The notes below the pieces were generated by a model. That model saw only the letters and a program-made list of their open reading frames with translations, was not told the origin of the DNA and searched no databases. A DNA stretch of 64,000 nt from CAIYTF01 sp963664845. Its GTDB lineage: Bacteria; Bacteroidota; Ignavibacteria; Ignavibacteriales; Ignavibacteriaceae. The stretch is from positions 3,224,001 through 3,288,000 of the forward strand of contig OY761615.1 of the NCBI GenBank assembly GCA_963664845.1. The letters are read 5' to 3'. Below, in pieces: positions 52,701 through 60,408 of this stretch (the first letter of the stretch is position 1; each line of letters begins with the position of its first letter). A program made the translations under genes and the position numbers.

Positions 52701-53121
52701 CGGAATTGGCAACAGGACGGTTAAGCTGAGATTAGTGGTTTCGAATAATTTCGATTCCCAATATTCCATAACCAATATTGTTGCACAGCACAGTGCTCTC
52801 AGCAAAAAAAGCACAAAAGCGACCAATGAAATAAGCTTCAAGGGTGGTGCAGTGGTTAAGGAATATACGCTTTCTCAAAACTATCCCAACCCGTTCAACC
52901 CAGTAACGGTCATCAACTATCAGCTTCCCAAAGCAGGTCGTGTAACGCTCAGAGTTTATGATATGCTCGGTAAAGAAGTAGTCAAACTGGTTGACGAAGA
53001 AAAGTCGGCTGGCAGTTATCAGGCAGAATTCAACGCCTATCATCTCTCCAGCGGTGTCTATTTCTACCAGCTCGAATGCAACGATTTCAAGTCAATTAAG
53101 AAAATGACACTCATCAAATAG
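49753..53121 (+). CDS. Large secreted protein with type IX secretion C-terminal domain
   Basis: About 1122 residues. ATG 49753 is preferred because AAGGAT lies at proper distance; ATG 49747 is two codons earlier. A signal peptide (KRFNFFLMLFGCLLYMNWPP, cleavage near CQAQS) precedes a DNRLRE-like beta region (about 30-210: stiff strands with SIDSVAVFFLYQP) and a long Ser/Asn/Tyr-rich middle. The last 85 residues are a T9SS type A sorting domain: YTLSQNYPNPFNPVTVINYQ, then VTLRVYDMLGKEVVKLVDEE and SSGVYFYQLECND, ending KKMTLIK. It would be exported through Sec and T9SS to the surface or medium. Role unknown; substrate binding or adhesion is plausible. Confidence 0.9.
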   Translation: MKRFNFFLMLFGCLLYMNWPPLCQAQSLHADTATYKRGVQKVDGYNAVSPGGLQYGSSIIFIGCDGVGSPKYRLFYEWNNLNNAIPAGSTIDSVAVFFLYQPILSNHYINIRYYNPGVDLDIASLDTLWNRLTWMPSIGEGQGFLYGQQGYSRDTVRSSFPANSVFVNSFNSSLSSGKFVLGIKAYTEGYAYKWSVNCSSVKLQVYYRSPIQMVTVDQKLANDSSYGSVGHFETNSFVPYSVPHTFALPVASTHYFQADTTVVNAAGINQKHNRWNQANTDPINYKSINIPSQPIGIIARLDTTVSATIENCIEGFSISNSGSITFTDPWFRDLSSSKGVVNRGVSAIEHSQPSPFTLGVSSNYKGVFLNRYQNPYDSNVPYYSISSPVGQTWGTSHHLYFQNWQASPSSSATFENEVNDITPVVFKATGATVQAVLKGSQLASTSSAIAGNNQRKIVSIPLSSSPWQSFFMVYESMGKVWLERGLLQTDGSISWDLLNGGCPLSTANAKSPSIDYVKLNGTNYLGITYQEKTTAGYNICFALLDPVSTVFEGYPSSQVIFSETAEAYDSYNAKPVIAWAPLVTYSSGNTLFIAWKRNSGSNNGYYYKAGELTSLDPNFTITWKAGTTTPQLITNTNANSYEASIAVSKERASNPLGDVNFHFCFRNQNSKIAYIPIAYSRHSLTITIPSAVIVDPNGLYATNTNPSMIAASNTGARICWRGHMLVDDGPTFFTVFADPGNPYYSWQYGWSSYYPSINKISEPLNDTLKKYYFSFWDDNDGESYILDNTLNWANVRSLGLTGADIQLSNGFYDAGSKYSDIRAVALQGNASNPYIFQTTPNFTNIPLNKSASANLSVARQGLVKGDSASFFFAVGDVTVNNSTIDFVDIRDAVALTNVQALNGFLETKPFALTDGANFTYGVRYGVVKDNNAGFALNGEQKVNFRIMLYDANSNELLGEYDNVTFDAQHVSQYNNLSYKVNTAGIGNRTVKLRLVVSNNFDSQYSITNIVAQHSALSKKSTKATNEISFKGGAVVKEYTLSQNYPNPFNPVTVINYQLPKAGRVTLRVYDMLGKEVVKLVDEEKSAGSYQAEFNAYHLSSGVYFYQLECNDFKSIKKMTLIK

Positions 53122-53181
53122 TTGAGAATCATAGATACAGACATAGTTGTCTGTTCATCATACAGTCATTCATGAACAATC

Positions 53182-53214
53182 ATCTGAAGCCGTTCCGCCG
53201 GGACGGCTTCAGAT
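53182..53214 (+). terminator. Terminator of the T9SS cargo gene
   Basis: Stem ATCTGAAGCCGT / ACGGCTTCAGAT, 12 bp perfect, loop of nine, followed by ATATTG; sixty bases past the stop. Confidence 0.65.
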
Positions 53215-53365
53215 ATATTGCCGGTAATCAAACTTGGCGACGCAGTCAAAGTGCCGTTATTCTGAATGAGATCTTCTTTTAAAGTCCTCATTGCATTAAA
53301 CAACTTTTCTGCTTACTATTGATTTCAAAGAAACGCATTCCTTATAACCAAGCGGAGAAACTGTT

Positions 53366-53563
53366 TTGGAATCGCAAGCATTGAAAAGAAATATCGCGCT
53401 CGGCGTGGTCGTTTTTATTATCACCATCGGAAACTACTTCAGACTTTCGGATACGCAAAGCATCCGGCCTGTTATCGTGGTCTCGCTCATGATCTGTGGA
53501 ATAGCACTGGGCGTTATTATTGCCAACGTGGGATTTTATCTGAAGTCAAGAAAAGATGAATAA
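53366..53563 (+). CDS. Small two-helix membrane protein
   Basis: A 65-residue protein starting at TTG 53366, with GGAG nine bases upstream. Two hydrophobic helices (about 9-25 and 36-57) and a charged C-terminal KSRKDE. No family recognised. A bidirectional terminator hairpin follows immediately, shared with the bTHX gene coming from the other side. Confidence 0.65.
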   Translation: MESQALKRNIALGVVVFIITIGNYFRLSDTQSIRPVIVVSLMICGIALGVIIANVGFYLKSRKDE

Positions 53564-53564
53564 A

Positions 53565-53607
53565 AAAAGGGATTTCTTCAGTCAGCAAGACGAGAGAAAT
53601 CCCTTTT
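53565..53607. terminator. Bidirectional terminator
   Basis: Stem AAAAGGGATTTCT / AGAAATCCCTTTT, 13 bp, with T-runs on both strands, between two convergent small genes. Confidence 0.8.
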
Positions 53608-53626
53608 GTAATATTTTATAAATCAA

Positions 53627-53749
53627 CTATTGCTGATTCTTTGCCGGTTTTGTGGAAACAGGCTTTTTAGCATGTTTCTTGGGACGTGTTTTGCCGGTAG
53701 TACCGCGCCAGGTTTTCCCGCGCTTGGTCCTTCTGTCACCTCTGCCCAT
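53627..53749 (-). CDS. 30S ribosomal protein bTHX
   Basis: A 40-residue, very basic protein on the minus strand starting MGRGDRRTKRGKTWRGTTGK and continuing TRPKKHAKK. The start MGRGDxRTxRGKxxRGxxGKTRPKK is the hallmark of Thx (bTHX), a small subunit protein known from Thermus and widespread in Bacteroidota. A perfect Shine-Dalgarno AAAGGAG lies seven bases before the ATG. It was not listed as a long ORF because of its size. Confidence 0.92.
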   Translation of the reverse strand: MGRGDRRTKRGKTWRGTTGKTRPKKHAKKPVSTKPAKNQQ

Positions 53750-53931
53750 GGTTAACTCCTTTTATTAATGAATTACTGCAAATATAAAGATAAATGCGCT
53801 AACCCAAAAGAAGATTTCTGCCTGCAAGTAACTGAATTCCCATCAATTTGGCCATTTTGATCAATTACCGGTCTTCTGAAGTCCCGGTCAGTCGAAGAAA
53901 TGGTAATTCCTCCGTCAGTGGGCCCGGGCTG

Positions 53932-55290
53932 TTATCTGTCACCCACGCTAAACCGCTTCGACAGGAATAGCGCGTCAAACAAAAAGATTATGAACATATA
54001 GGGGTATTTATACCGGGCATCGCCAAATGCGGTGATGGTTATAGCTATACCAAGCACGGCAAATGAAAGCAGCAGTTTCAAATTTGCATCATGGATCCAG
54101 ACAGCGCGGTATTTCAGTAATCCAAAAACAAACAGAAACATCACTGCATAATAAAACAAATGATCCATTACCTGCAGAACACCCCATAGTATAAATTGCG
54201 CGGAATAAAGCGGGGGAACACCTGTTTGTGAAACACCGGTTATTGTCTGCTTAACAAATTTATAAAGGTTAAAATCCGGAGTGACCAACCGTGATACGGC
54301 AATGTCATCCCACGCGAAAATGTGGAAAATTTTCTTCGGCATCAGCATTAGCCATTTTGCCGGGTGGTGAGCAATCCACACAATAGCCGAATCCTTCCAT
54401 ATTGCTTGTTTTTGATGATAGGTCAGCTTTTCGGGATTTGGTATATAACCGATGCCGCCTTGCTCCTGAACACTTTCCTGATAGGCCCCGTTGGCGCGGT
54501 CGTTGGCGCCTATGAGAATATTCAACGGCCCGTTATCGGAGGAGAATACCGGTTCGCCAAAAGAGAGTTTCATCAGTAAGCCGAACAGCAACACGAAACC
54601 GGCAAATCCGGCTAACGATACTGCCGGTCCTGAGATTTTTCCCTTGCGGCAGATTCGTATGCCGCCGATGACAGCATAAGCAAGTGCGAGGGCCCAGCCA
54701 ACCGGGCGAACGGCGATTGATGCCGCGCATAAAAAACCAGACACAAAATAAAGAAATCCCGGCCTGGCAAGAGCCTTTGCAGCAACATTGCCGGCTTTTA
54801 TCTCTGTCTTGCTTTTGCTGTCAGCCAGCATCCACAAGTAAACACCAGCCATGATCAGAACAGTGAAAAACATGTCGGATAAATTAAGGAGTATCATTCC
54901 CAGGCTGTTAAGGTACAGCATATGCAGAATGACCGCTGCCTTGGCTATATCCATGCCGGCAATATGCTTTGTGATTTTGAAGAGCAGATATAACTGGGTG
55001 AAGTTCAGCACGATGTTGAACAGTCCGATGGTGATGCTTGAATTGAACACCAGCAACAGCAGGGTAATAACGTTTATATATAACGGTGCAATTATATAAT
55101 CTTCATATAAATGCTGCGGCAGCGGATACAATGCGCTGTGCGCCACACAGTCCTGTGCGAGTTTGAAATAATAGCCCGAATCGTTTGCATAGGCAACAGG
55201 AAATTTCAGCAGCAGCAGAAGCTGCAGAATGAAGTATCCTGTAAGTACATAGGTTATGTTTGCAGTAAGCAGGCTGAGGAGTTTTCTCAT
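53932..55290 (-). CDS. Polytopic GT-C-like glycosyltransferase
   Basis: A 452-residue integral membrane protein with about ten helices. NDSGYYFKLAQDCVAHSALY after helix 1 resembles the acidic first-loop motif of family 39/ArnT-type GT-C transferases, which use polyprenyl-phosphate sugars on the periplasmic side. NLSDMFFTVLIMAGVYLW and AASIAVRPVGWALALAY are also typical of these proteins. It overlaps the upstream BaiN-type flavoprotein gene by four bases (ATGA). Donor and acceptor unknown. Confidence 0.8.
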   Translation of the reverse strand: MRKLLSLLTANITYVLTGYFILQLLLLLKFPVAYANDSGYYFKLAQDCVAHSALYPLPQHLYEDYIIAPLYINVITLLLLVFNSSITIGLFNIVLNFTQLYLLFKITKHIAGMDIAKAAVILHMLYLNSLGMILLNLSDMFFTVLIMAGVYLWMLADSKSKTEIKAGNVAAKALARPGFLYFVSGFLCAASIAVRPVGWALALAYAVIGGIRICRKGKISGPAVSLAGFAGFVLLFGLLMKLSFGEPVFSSDNGPLNILIGANDRANGAYQESVQEQGGIGYIPNPEKLTYHQKQAIWKDSAIVWIAHHPAKWLMLMPKKIFHIFAWDDIAVSRLVTPDFNLYKFVKQTITGVSQTGVPPLYSAQFILWGVLQVMDHLFYYAVMFLFVFGLLKYRAVWIHDANLKLLLSFAVLGIAITITAFGDARYKYPYMFIIFLFDALFLSKRFSVGDR

Positions 55291-56516
55291 GTTTGTTCCA
55301 CAGCGCTTTCAGCGGCAATAAAAGCGGTTGTCCACGCTGCCTGGAAATTAAATCCGCCCGTGAGCGCATCAATGTCAATCACCTCACCGCCAAAGAATAA
55401 ATTTTTATGCAGCCGGCTTTCCATGCGTTTCCAGTCTATTTCTTTACGGTTAATGCCACCGCTGGTGACAAACTCTTCTTTGTTGGGGCTCTTGCCCGTT
55501 ACGGAAATGACGGATGCAGTAATTATTTCAGCAAGTGCGCGCAGTTTTGCTTTGGAAACATCCCGCCATTTTTGACCCGGGTCAATTCCCGCGGTATCTG
55601 TCATCCTTTGCCACAAACGCAACGGAAGTTCAAAACAGGAATGTGTGGTTGCCGCTTTCGCGGGAAACTCCGTTTTGTAATTTAGCAGCTGGTCCATTAT
55701 CTGGTCGGTATGCCTGTCGCCGGTGAAATTGATCTTAATGGTGAATACATACTTTGCTTCGGCCAGTTCACGCGCACCCCACGCGGAGAGTTTCAATATC
55801 GCAGGACCGCTTAAACCGGTGTGCGTTATCAGCAATGGCCCGCTGCTGCTCAGTTTCAAACCGGCAACGCGCACTTCCGCATTCGGAACGGAAATGCCCG
55901 GCAAGTCCTTAAGAAAATCACCCGCGCAATTAAAGGTGAACAGCGATGGGACAGGTGGGATGATGGTGTGTCCCAATGTGGACAGTATGTCCCAAACCTG
56001 CTGACTGCTTCCCGGGGCCACAAAGAGTTTTTCCGCTGTAAGTTCCCGGTCGTCGCCGGTAGTCACTATCCAATTTCCATTCTCCGGCTTAATACTTTTA
56101 ATGGCTGTGCTGAGTTTGGTGGTGATCCCAAGGCGTTCCGCTTCGTGCAGAAAACAATCGATAATTGTTTGTGATGAATTGGAAACGGGGAACATTCTTC
56201 CGTCATCTTCTTTCTTCAACTCCACACCATGCCGGTCAAGCCAGGCGATCATATGTGTGGGATTGAAACGGTGAAAAAGGGGAAGCAATTCCTTTGCGCC
56301 TCTCGGATAGAAAGCAGTTAGCCGTTTCGGCTCAAAACAAGCGTGGGTAACGTTGCATCGCCCGCCGCCGGAAACGCGCACCTTGGAAAGTGGTGCCGGT
56401 TGCTTTTCGAGAATAGCAATGTTCAGCCCGCGGATTCGTTCAGCCGCATTAATGGCAAAGAAATAGCCCGCGGCGCCGCCGCCGACCACGATTATGTCAA
56501 AATGTGTGTTATCCAT
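55287..56516 (-). CDS. BaiN/HI0933-family FAD-dependent oxidoreductase
   Basis: About 409 residues from the ATG at 56516; an ATG at 56525 and one at 56564 are also in frame, but the flavin fold begins FDIIVVGGGAAGYFFAINAA close to 56516. VRVSGGGRCNVTHACF is the HI0933 signature, and GGEVIDIDALTGGFNFQAAW the C-terminal FAD-binding segment. The family includes bile-acid enoate reductase BaiN and the uncharacterised YhiN group. Reaction here unknown. It overlaps the GT-C-like gene by four bases and lies downstream of the YncE/phosphoesterase gene, forming a three-gene operon. Confidence 0.9.
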   Translation of the reverse strand: MDNTHFDIIVVGGGAAGYFFAINAAERIRGLNIAILEKQPAPLSKVRVSGGGRCNVTHACFEPKRLTAFYPRGAKELLPLFHRFNPTHMIAWLDRHGVELKKEDDGRMFPVSNSSQTIIDCFLHEAERLGITTKLSTAIKSIKPENGNWIVTTGDDRELTAEKLFVAPGSSQQVWDILSTLGHTIIPPVPSLFTFNCAGDFLKDLPGISVPNAEVRVAGLKLSSSGPLLITHTGLSGPAILKLSAWGARELAEAKYVFTIKINFTGDRHTDQIMDQLLNYKTEFPAKAATTHSCFELPLRLWQRMTDTAGIDPGQKWRDVSKAKLRALAEIITASVISVTGKSPNKEEFVTSGGINRKEIDWKRMESRLHKNLFFGGEVIDIDALTGGFNFQAAWTTAFIAAESAVEQT

Positions 56517-56590
56517 TTGCTGCATTTTCCCAAATGCAGTCCCGCGTTGTTCTGTATTTGGCACAGAGGCAGAGAAGCGAATGGGTGCTT

Positions 56591-59038
56591 TCAGTCATCA
56601 TCAATTTCAGAATGTTGTTTTTCATTTATCTTCACAAAACTGCCGCGTACCGGTGTGGGCATTTGCGAGGCAATTCCGCGAACGTTTTTCCAAATTATTT
56701 CGTTGAACTCAATATCGGGTATAGCATCCTCATCGTTCAAATTAAACATCTCGCACCGGTCGGCGCCATAGGCTGCTGCTGTATTCCTCTCATCAATATT
56801 AATTGTTGGCTCCACACTGCTGAATGTTTTGAAGTCTGCTTTGTCGGTAAGCGGTGCAACAATTGGCGTTGCGGAAAGATCGAACTGTGTCATCGGCTTC
56901 AATCCAAAGGCAAGTTCAATAGTCTTTAGAATACTGGACGTGGAATACATGGTATGATCTACGGTACCGCGTTTTATGTAAGGACTGACGGCCAACAGTA
57001 TCGAACGGTGAGCATCAACATGATCGGAACCGTTTTGCGCATCATCCTCGGTTATGAGTATCAGGCTTTCTTTCCACACTTTGCTTTTTGATATCCGCTC
57101 AACAATTCTTCCAACGGCAAAATCATTCTGGGCAACACAAGCCAGTGGTGTCCAGCTTGCTTTGTGCGAGCCTGAGGTATGATCGTTGGGCATACGGATA
57201 ATGCTGAAAGACGGGACTGAATCGGTTTTCTCCAGGCGTGTGAAATCTTTATCCCAGACGCTGAAACGGAACAGATCGCTTACTCCGAGATCAAATCCCG
57301 GAAACGCGGTGCAGGTGACCGGTTTCATATCCGCATCCCGGGCTTCATAGTGCACTTCGGGTTTGGATACTTTTTCCACAAATTCGCCATAGTTTCTGAA
57401 GCTCAGACCTTTTTTCATAACAGCGGTCCAAATATATCCGGATGAAGGTGCTGCAATGGGCACCCCTCCTTCGTAATCATAGCTTCCGCCTTTGCCGCCA
57501 TACATAACAGGCCAGTTCTTCTCAACAAAGTCCGTTGCGTAGGCTGCCGTGGACCAGTTATGCCCGTCTGCGCTGACTTCCGCATCCGCGTAATAGTTGT
57601 CAAACAGGGCATACTCCTCGGCAATTTTGTGCTGGTTCGGTGTGATCGCTTTTCCAAAAATGGCAATGGAGGAATCGCCATTTCCCTGCGGCATGTCGCC
57701 AAACACCTGATCGTAAGTCCGGTTTTCCTTGATAATATAGAACACATGTTTAATCTTATTGCCGGGTATTCCGTTGTGCTCAACAGGCAGCACTTCCTGG
57801 TCGCCTGATGCAACTTCCTTTTTCTGGACATAGGGAGTGTTGGCATAAACCTGTGCGCTCATCTTTGCCAGCGAAGGCTCATCGGGGAAATTGATGAATG
57901 AAAGTGTGCTCTTCAATAAAAAGGGAATATACTGCGGGGAGCGGGATTCTTCCTGCGTTGGTTTTGGGCCGTCCGGATTGGGAAGTGAAGAAAGTCCCTT
58001 TGCGGAGGCAACAAGAATTTCTCCATTTGAAAGCATCCTGCATGATGTGGGATACCAGGCCGTGGGAATAAATCCAATTGCACGGGATTGGCCGGGAATG
58101 TGTATGTCAAACACCGCAAGGTAATTATTATCCGCGTTGGCAATAAGCAGCCTGGTCCCGTCAGATGAAAGACAAACGGAGTTGGGTGTGCTTCCATAGG
58201 GCGAATCCGGTGTCAGTGATGCAATGAGCGTTTCGATGGCTTTCCCGGCCTGCAGGTCGATCACAGAAACGGAATTGTTGTTTGCATTTGCCGTGAATAA
58301 ATATTGCTCATTTTTGCTGAGAGCCATATCACACGGATGATCACCGGTTGCAAAGGTGCGCGTCACTTCAAGTTTATTCAGGTCAACTTCCGCAACAGCC
58401 TTGCCGCCCCACAGGGAAACATATGCGAAGGAATTATTTTTGCTGAGTAGAATGTCAAAGCACTCTGCACTCATCGGGATGATCTTCTTAATGGTTTTTG
58501 CGGCGGGGTCAACAACATACAGCTTGTTGTTTTCCTTGGTTACAGCCAGAAGAACGGAATGTGCGGCATCAAACGCAACACCGGTGACCGATATCCGTTC
58601 CTTCTTAACTGTACTAAAGAATATCGAATCTTTCATTCTCAACACCCCATTCTGAAAATCGAGTATGTAGATACCGTTGTTGTTGCCGGCAGAGGCATAC
58701 ACCTCGCTTGTTTGCCCGTTTATGGCCAGGCCGCGGAATGTTTTGTCGATGTTGAAGCGTTGAATTTCCTGTTTCTTTGCAATGTCAATTACCGAAAGTG
58801 TGTGTCTGTCCGCGCCGCTGTTTGAGGTGATAGCATACTTTTCATCCTTGGATATCACCATGTGCAAGGGCATTATGCCAATTTCCGTGTGGGTGCCGGC
58901 CGGGGTCAGCTTCCAACCATTGGAAAGAAGAACCACATCTCCATACTTCCCCGGCTTCCCCATATTGGACTGTTGATTGAAAATGGAACAGGCTGCCAGC
59001 AGCAGCAAAAAGGGCAAAAACAAATAATAAAATTTCAT
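56591..59038 (-). CDS. Lipoprotein with YncE-type beta-propeller and phosphoesterase domain
   Basis: An 815-residue protein. The signal peptide ends FLLLLAACS, a good lipobox with Cys17. Residues about 55-380 form YncE/cytochrome-D1-like propeller blades (MVISKDEKYAITSNSG, MALSKNEQYLFTANANNNSV, VCLSSDGTRLLIANADNNYL). Residues about 425-760 are a PF04185-type phosphoesterase (KHVFYIIKENRTYDQVFGDM, VSADGHNWSTAAY, MPNDHTSGSH, LITEDDAQNGSDHVDAHRS). This bifunctional layout is known from Bacteroidota; phospholipase C-like or acid phosphatase activity on surface phosphate esters is likely. First gene of a three-gene minus-strand operon. Confidence 0.9.
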   Translation of the reverse strand: MKFYYLFLPFLLLLAACSIFNQQSNMGKPGKYGDVVLLSNGWKLTPAGTHTEIGIMPLHMVISKDEKYAITSNSGADRHTLSVIDIAKKQEIQRFNIDKTFRGLAINGQTSEVYASAGNNNGIYILDFQNGVLRMKDSIFFSTVKKERISVTGVAFDAAHSVLLAVTKENNKLYVVDPAAKTIKKIIPMSAECFDILLSKNNSFAYVSLWGGKAVAEVDLNKLEVTRTFATGDHPCDMALSKNEQYLFTANANNNSVSVIDLQAGKAIETLIASLTPDSPYGSTPNSVCLSSDGTRLLIANADNNYLAVFDIHIPGQSRAIGFIPTAWYPTSCRMLSNGEILVASAKGLSSLPNPDGPKPTQEESRSPQYIPFLLKSTLSFINFPDEPSLAKMSAQVYANTPYVQKKEVASGDQEVLPVEHNGIPGNKIKHVFYIIKENRTYDQVFGDMPQGNGDSSIAIFGKAITPNQHKIAEEYALFDNYYADAEVSADGHNWSTAAYATDFVEKNWPVMYGGKGGSYDYEGGVPIAAPSSGYIWTAVMKKGLSFRNYGEFVEKVSKPEVHYEARDADMKPVTCTAFPGFDLGVSDLFRFSVWDKDFTRLEKTDSVPSFSIIRMPNDHTSGSHKASWTPLACVAQNDFAVGRIVERISKSKVWKESLILITEDDAQNGSDHVDAHRSILLAVSPYIKRGTVDHTMYSTSSILKTIELAFGLKPMTQFDLSATPIVAPLTDKADFKTFSSVEPTINIDERNTAAAYGADRCEMFNLNDEDAIPDIEFNEIIWKNVRGIASQMPTPVRGSFVKINEKQHSEIDDD

Positions 59039-59441
59039 GGTGCATTTGTATGAATGATTATATAATGCCGCAATTTACGAATCAAATTGTTCAAATCATT
59101 ACTTATGCTGTTCTGTCCACGGAAGCCTTTTCGAATTCTGAGCTCAGTGTGCTTAAACCCGAAGATGCAATAGAGACGAAGTTGTCGTATAAGTCCTTGA
59201 ATTCATAAAGTCTAAGGCCCTCACCCTCGTTCCCTCTCCCCAATGGTGTCAACTTAACACAGATGGTGAAGTGCTGTCATTCCCATGAAAACGCATTGGC
59301 GTCAACTTAACAGCGATATTTTCGCATAATGACAGGGCCTTTTCAACTTCGAATTCCCTAATTATACATTGTTTTTGGCTGCTAAACATAATGCTATTCT
59401 ATACTTCTGCTTGCTGAGTATACTTCGTGCGAAGTCCCGGA

Positions 59442-59465
59442 GGCGTGTGTCGCATAATACACTAA
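59442..59465. repeat. Partial end of the MITE-like element
   Basis: GGCGTGTGTCGCATAATACA resembles the left end of the element at 59994 (GGTGGCTGTCGCATAATTCA). The right end is missing within the next 200 bases. Confidence 0.4.
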
Positions 59466-59512
59466 GCGCAGAATTACGCCCACAAATCTCCGTATACACG
59501 TTAACTCACTCC

Positions 59513-59745
59513 AAACCCGTCGGGGTTTGCAGGTCGGTAGCTTCATGTATAACTCCTGACGGAGTTATGTGGCCCTTTGCTGAATGCTATTGCTACCAAT
59601 ATAAAATCCCTGACGGGATTTCGAAAAGGAGCAGTAACAGCCATGTTAATCGCGTTGCAAATGCGCTATGCCCCAAACCCGTCAGGGTTTGTAAATTGGT
59701 AGCATCAATTGGAGACAATGATCCGCCAACCCCGTTCAGGGGTTG
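59513..59745. repeat. Cluster of five REP-like short palindromes
   Basis: AAACCCGTCGGGGTTT (59513), TAACTCCTGACGGAGTTA (59550), AAATCCCTGACGGGATTT (59604), AAACCCGTCAGGGTTT (59675) and CAACCCCGTTCAGGGGTTG (59727). Several are flanked by GGTAGC or its complement GCTACC. Spacing is 37-71 bases and irregular, the sequences vary, and stems share the core CCnGACGGG, so this is a REP/BIME-like cluster and not a CRISPR array. Confidence 0.7.
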
Positions 59746-59993
59746 AATATGTGGCATATACTGACCGTTCGTGCGAAGTCCCGAAGCAACGATATATAAA
59801 TATAGCATCGAATCTATTCATTAAATACAGTTCCGTTAGGCTGTGTCCCGTCTCGGAAGCGAACGATCTATGGAATTGTTACAGACAAACGAAAAGGTGC
59901 AGAAATAGCATCGCCTGAACTAAACCATTTATGGCTGGTACTGGTTTTGAGTCGTTCTTAAGTTGACGTCTATGCGCGAAAAGGGATCCGGTT

Positions 59994-60149
59994 GGTGGCT
60001 GTCGCATAATTCACTCCGCTTGGAATTCTGCTGTATGATACTTTGTTTATAAGCGTTAATCGTGAGATTGCCCCGCACACGGGATGGGGCACTTCTCCCG
60101 CGAAAACGCGGGGTCGCAATGACTTTTCCTAAGTTATGCGACACCCACC
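59994..60149. mobile_element. MITE-like element, copy 2 (156 bp)
   Basis: Ends GGTGGCTGTCGCATAA (59994-60009) and TTATGCGACACCCACC (60134-60149) are inverted repeats, 15 of 16 matching. Direct repeats GTT flank it (59991-59993 and 60150-60152). The interior is the reverse complement of copy 1 at 23867-24021. It interrupts a sequence related to 45046-45124, where GGGATCC is followed directly by CATTGGGAG, so the unoccupied site is seen. Confidence 0.85.
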
Positions 60150-60228
60150 GTTGGGAGATGACACGGATTTGAACTGATTTTCGCGGATAGAAATTCGAAA
60201 ATTGACTTTTAAGTCAGCCTCTGAATGT
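60150..60228. repeat. Right part of the 121-bp inverted-repeat element, split by the MITE
   Basis: GATTTTCGCGGATAGAAATT, followed by CGAAAA, and a right end CTTTTAAGTCAGCCTC match 45055-45125. The left remainder (GGGATCCG) lies at 59984-59991 beyond the inserted MITE. Not coding. Confidence 0.65.
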
Positions 60229-60375
60229 CTTGGCTATTCAATCGCTGGTTTTAAGTACTATACATTTAGTAAATCGTCACATCCCATTGGTGAACACATA
60301 GCCTGTTTATTTTCGACGGATGTGGTATAGATATAATTTGAAAAGTCGCAATGCCGTTTCGTCATACATTTTTTG

Positions 60376-60383
60376 TAAATTTG
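60376..60383 (+). promoter_or_regulatory. Possible -7 promoter element of the sbcDC-like operon
   Basis: TAAATTTG, an exact match to the Bacteroidota -7 consensus TAnnTTTG, 25 bases before the sbcD-like ATG. Confidence 0.4.
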
Positions 60384-60408
60384 CCAATTGATAATTCAGG
60401 CAGAATAA

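Larger units (their letters stand above)
59039..60408. other. Repeat-rich gene desert
   Basis: Nearly 1.4 kb with no supportable gene. It holds a MITE-end fragment (59442-59465), a cluster of five short palindromes (59513-59745), a complete MITE-like element (59994-60149) inside a copy of another element (to 60228), paired GTCAACTTAACA motifs near 59250 and 59295, and the sbcD promoter region. It looks like a sink for small non-coding mobile sequences. Confidence 0.6.

Noticed and set aside
59513..59745. CRISPR array
   Set aside because: Repeats differ from one another, alternate in orientation and have irregular spacing; no cas genes are in the window.
59369..59746. 125-residue ORF in the repeat desert
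   Set aside because: It is composed of translated palindromic repeats and lacks a start signal.
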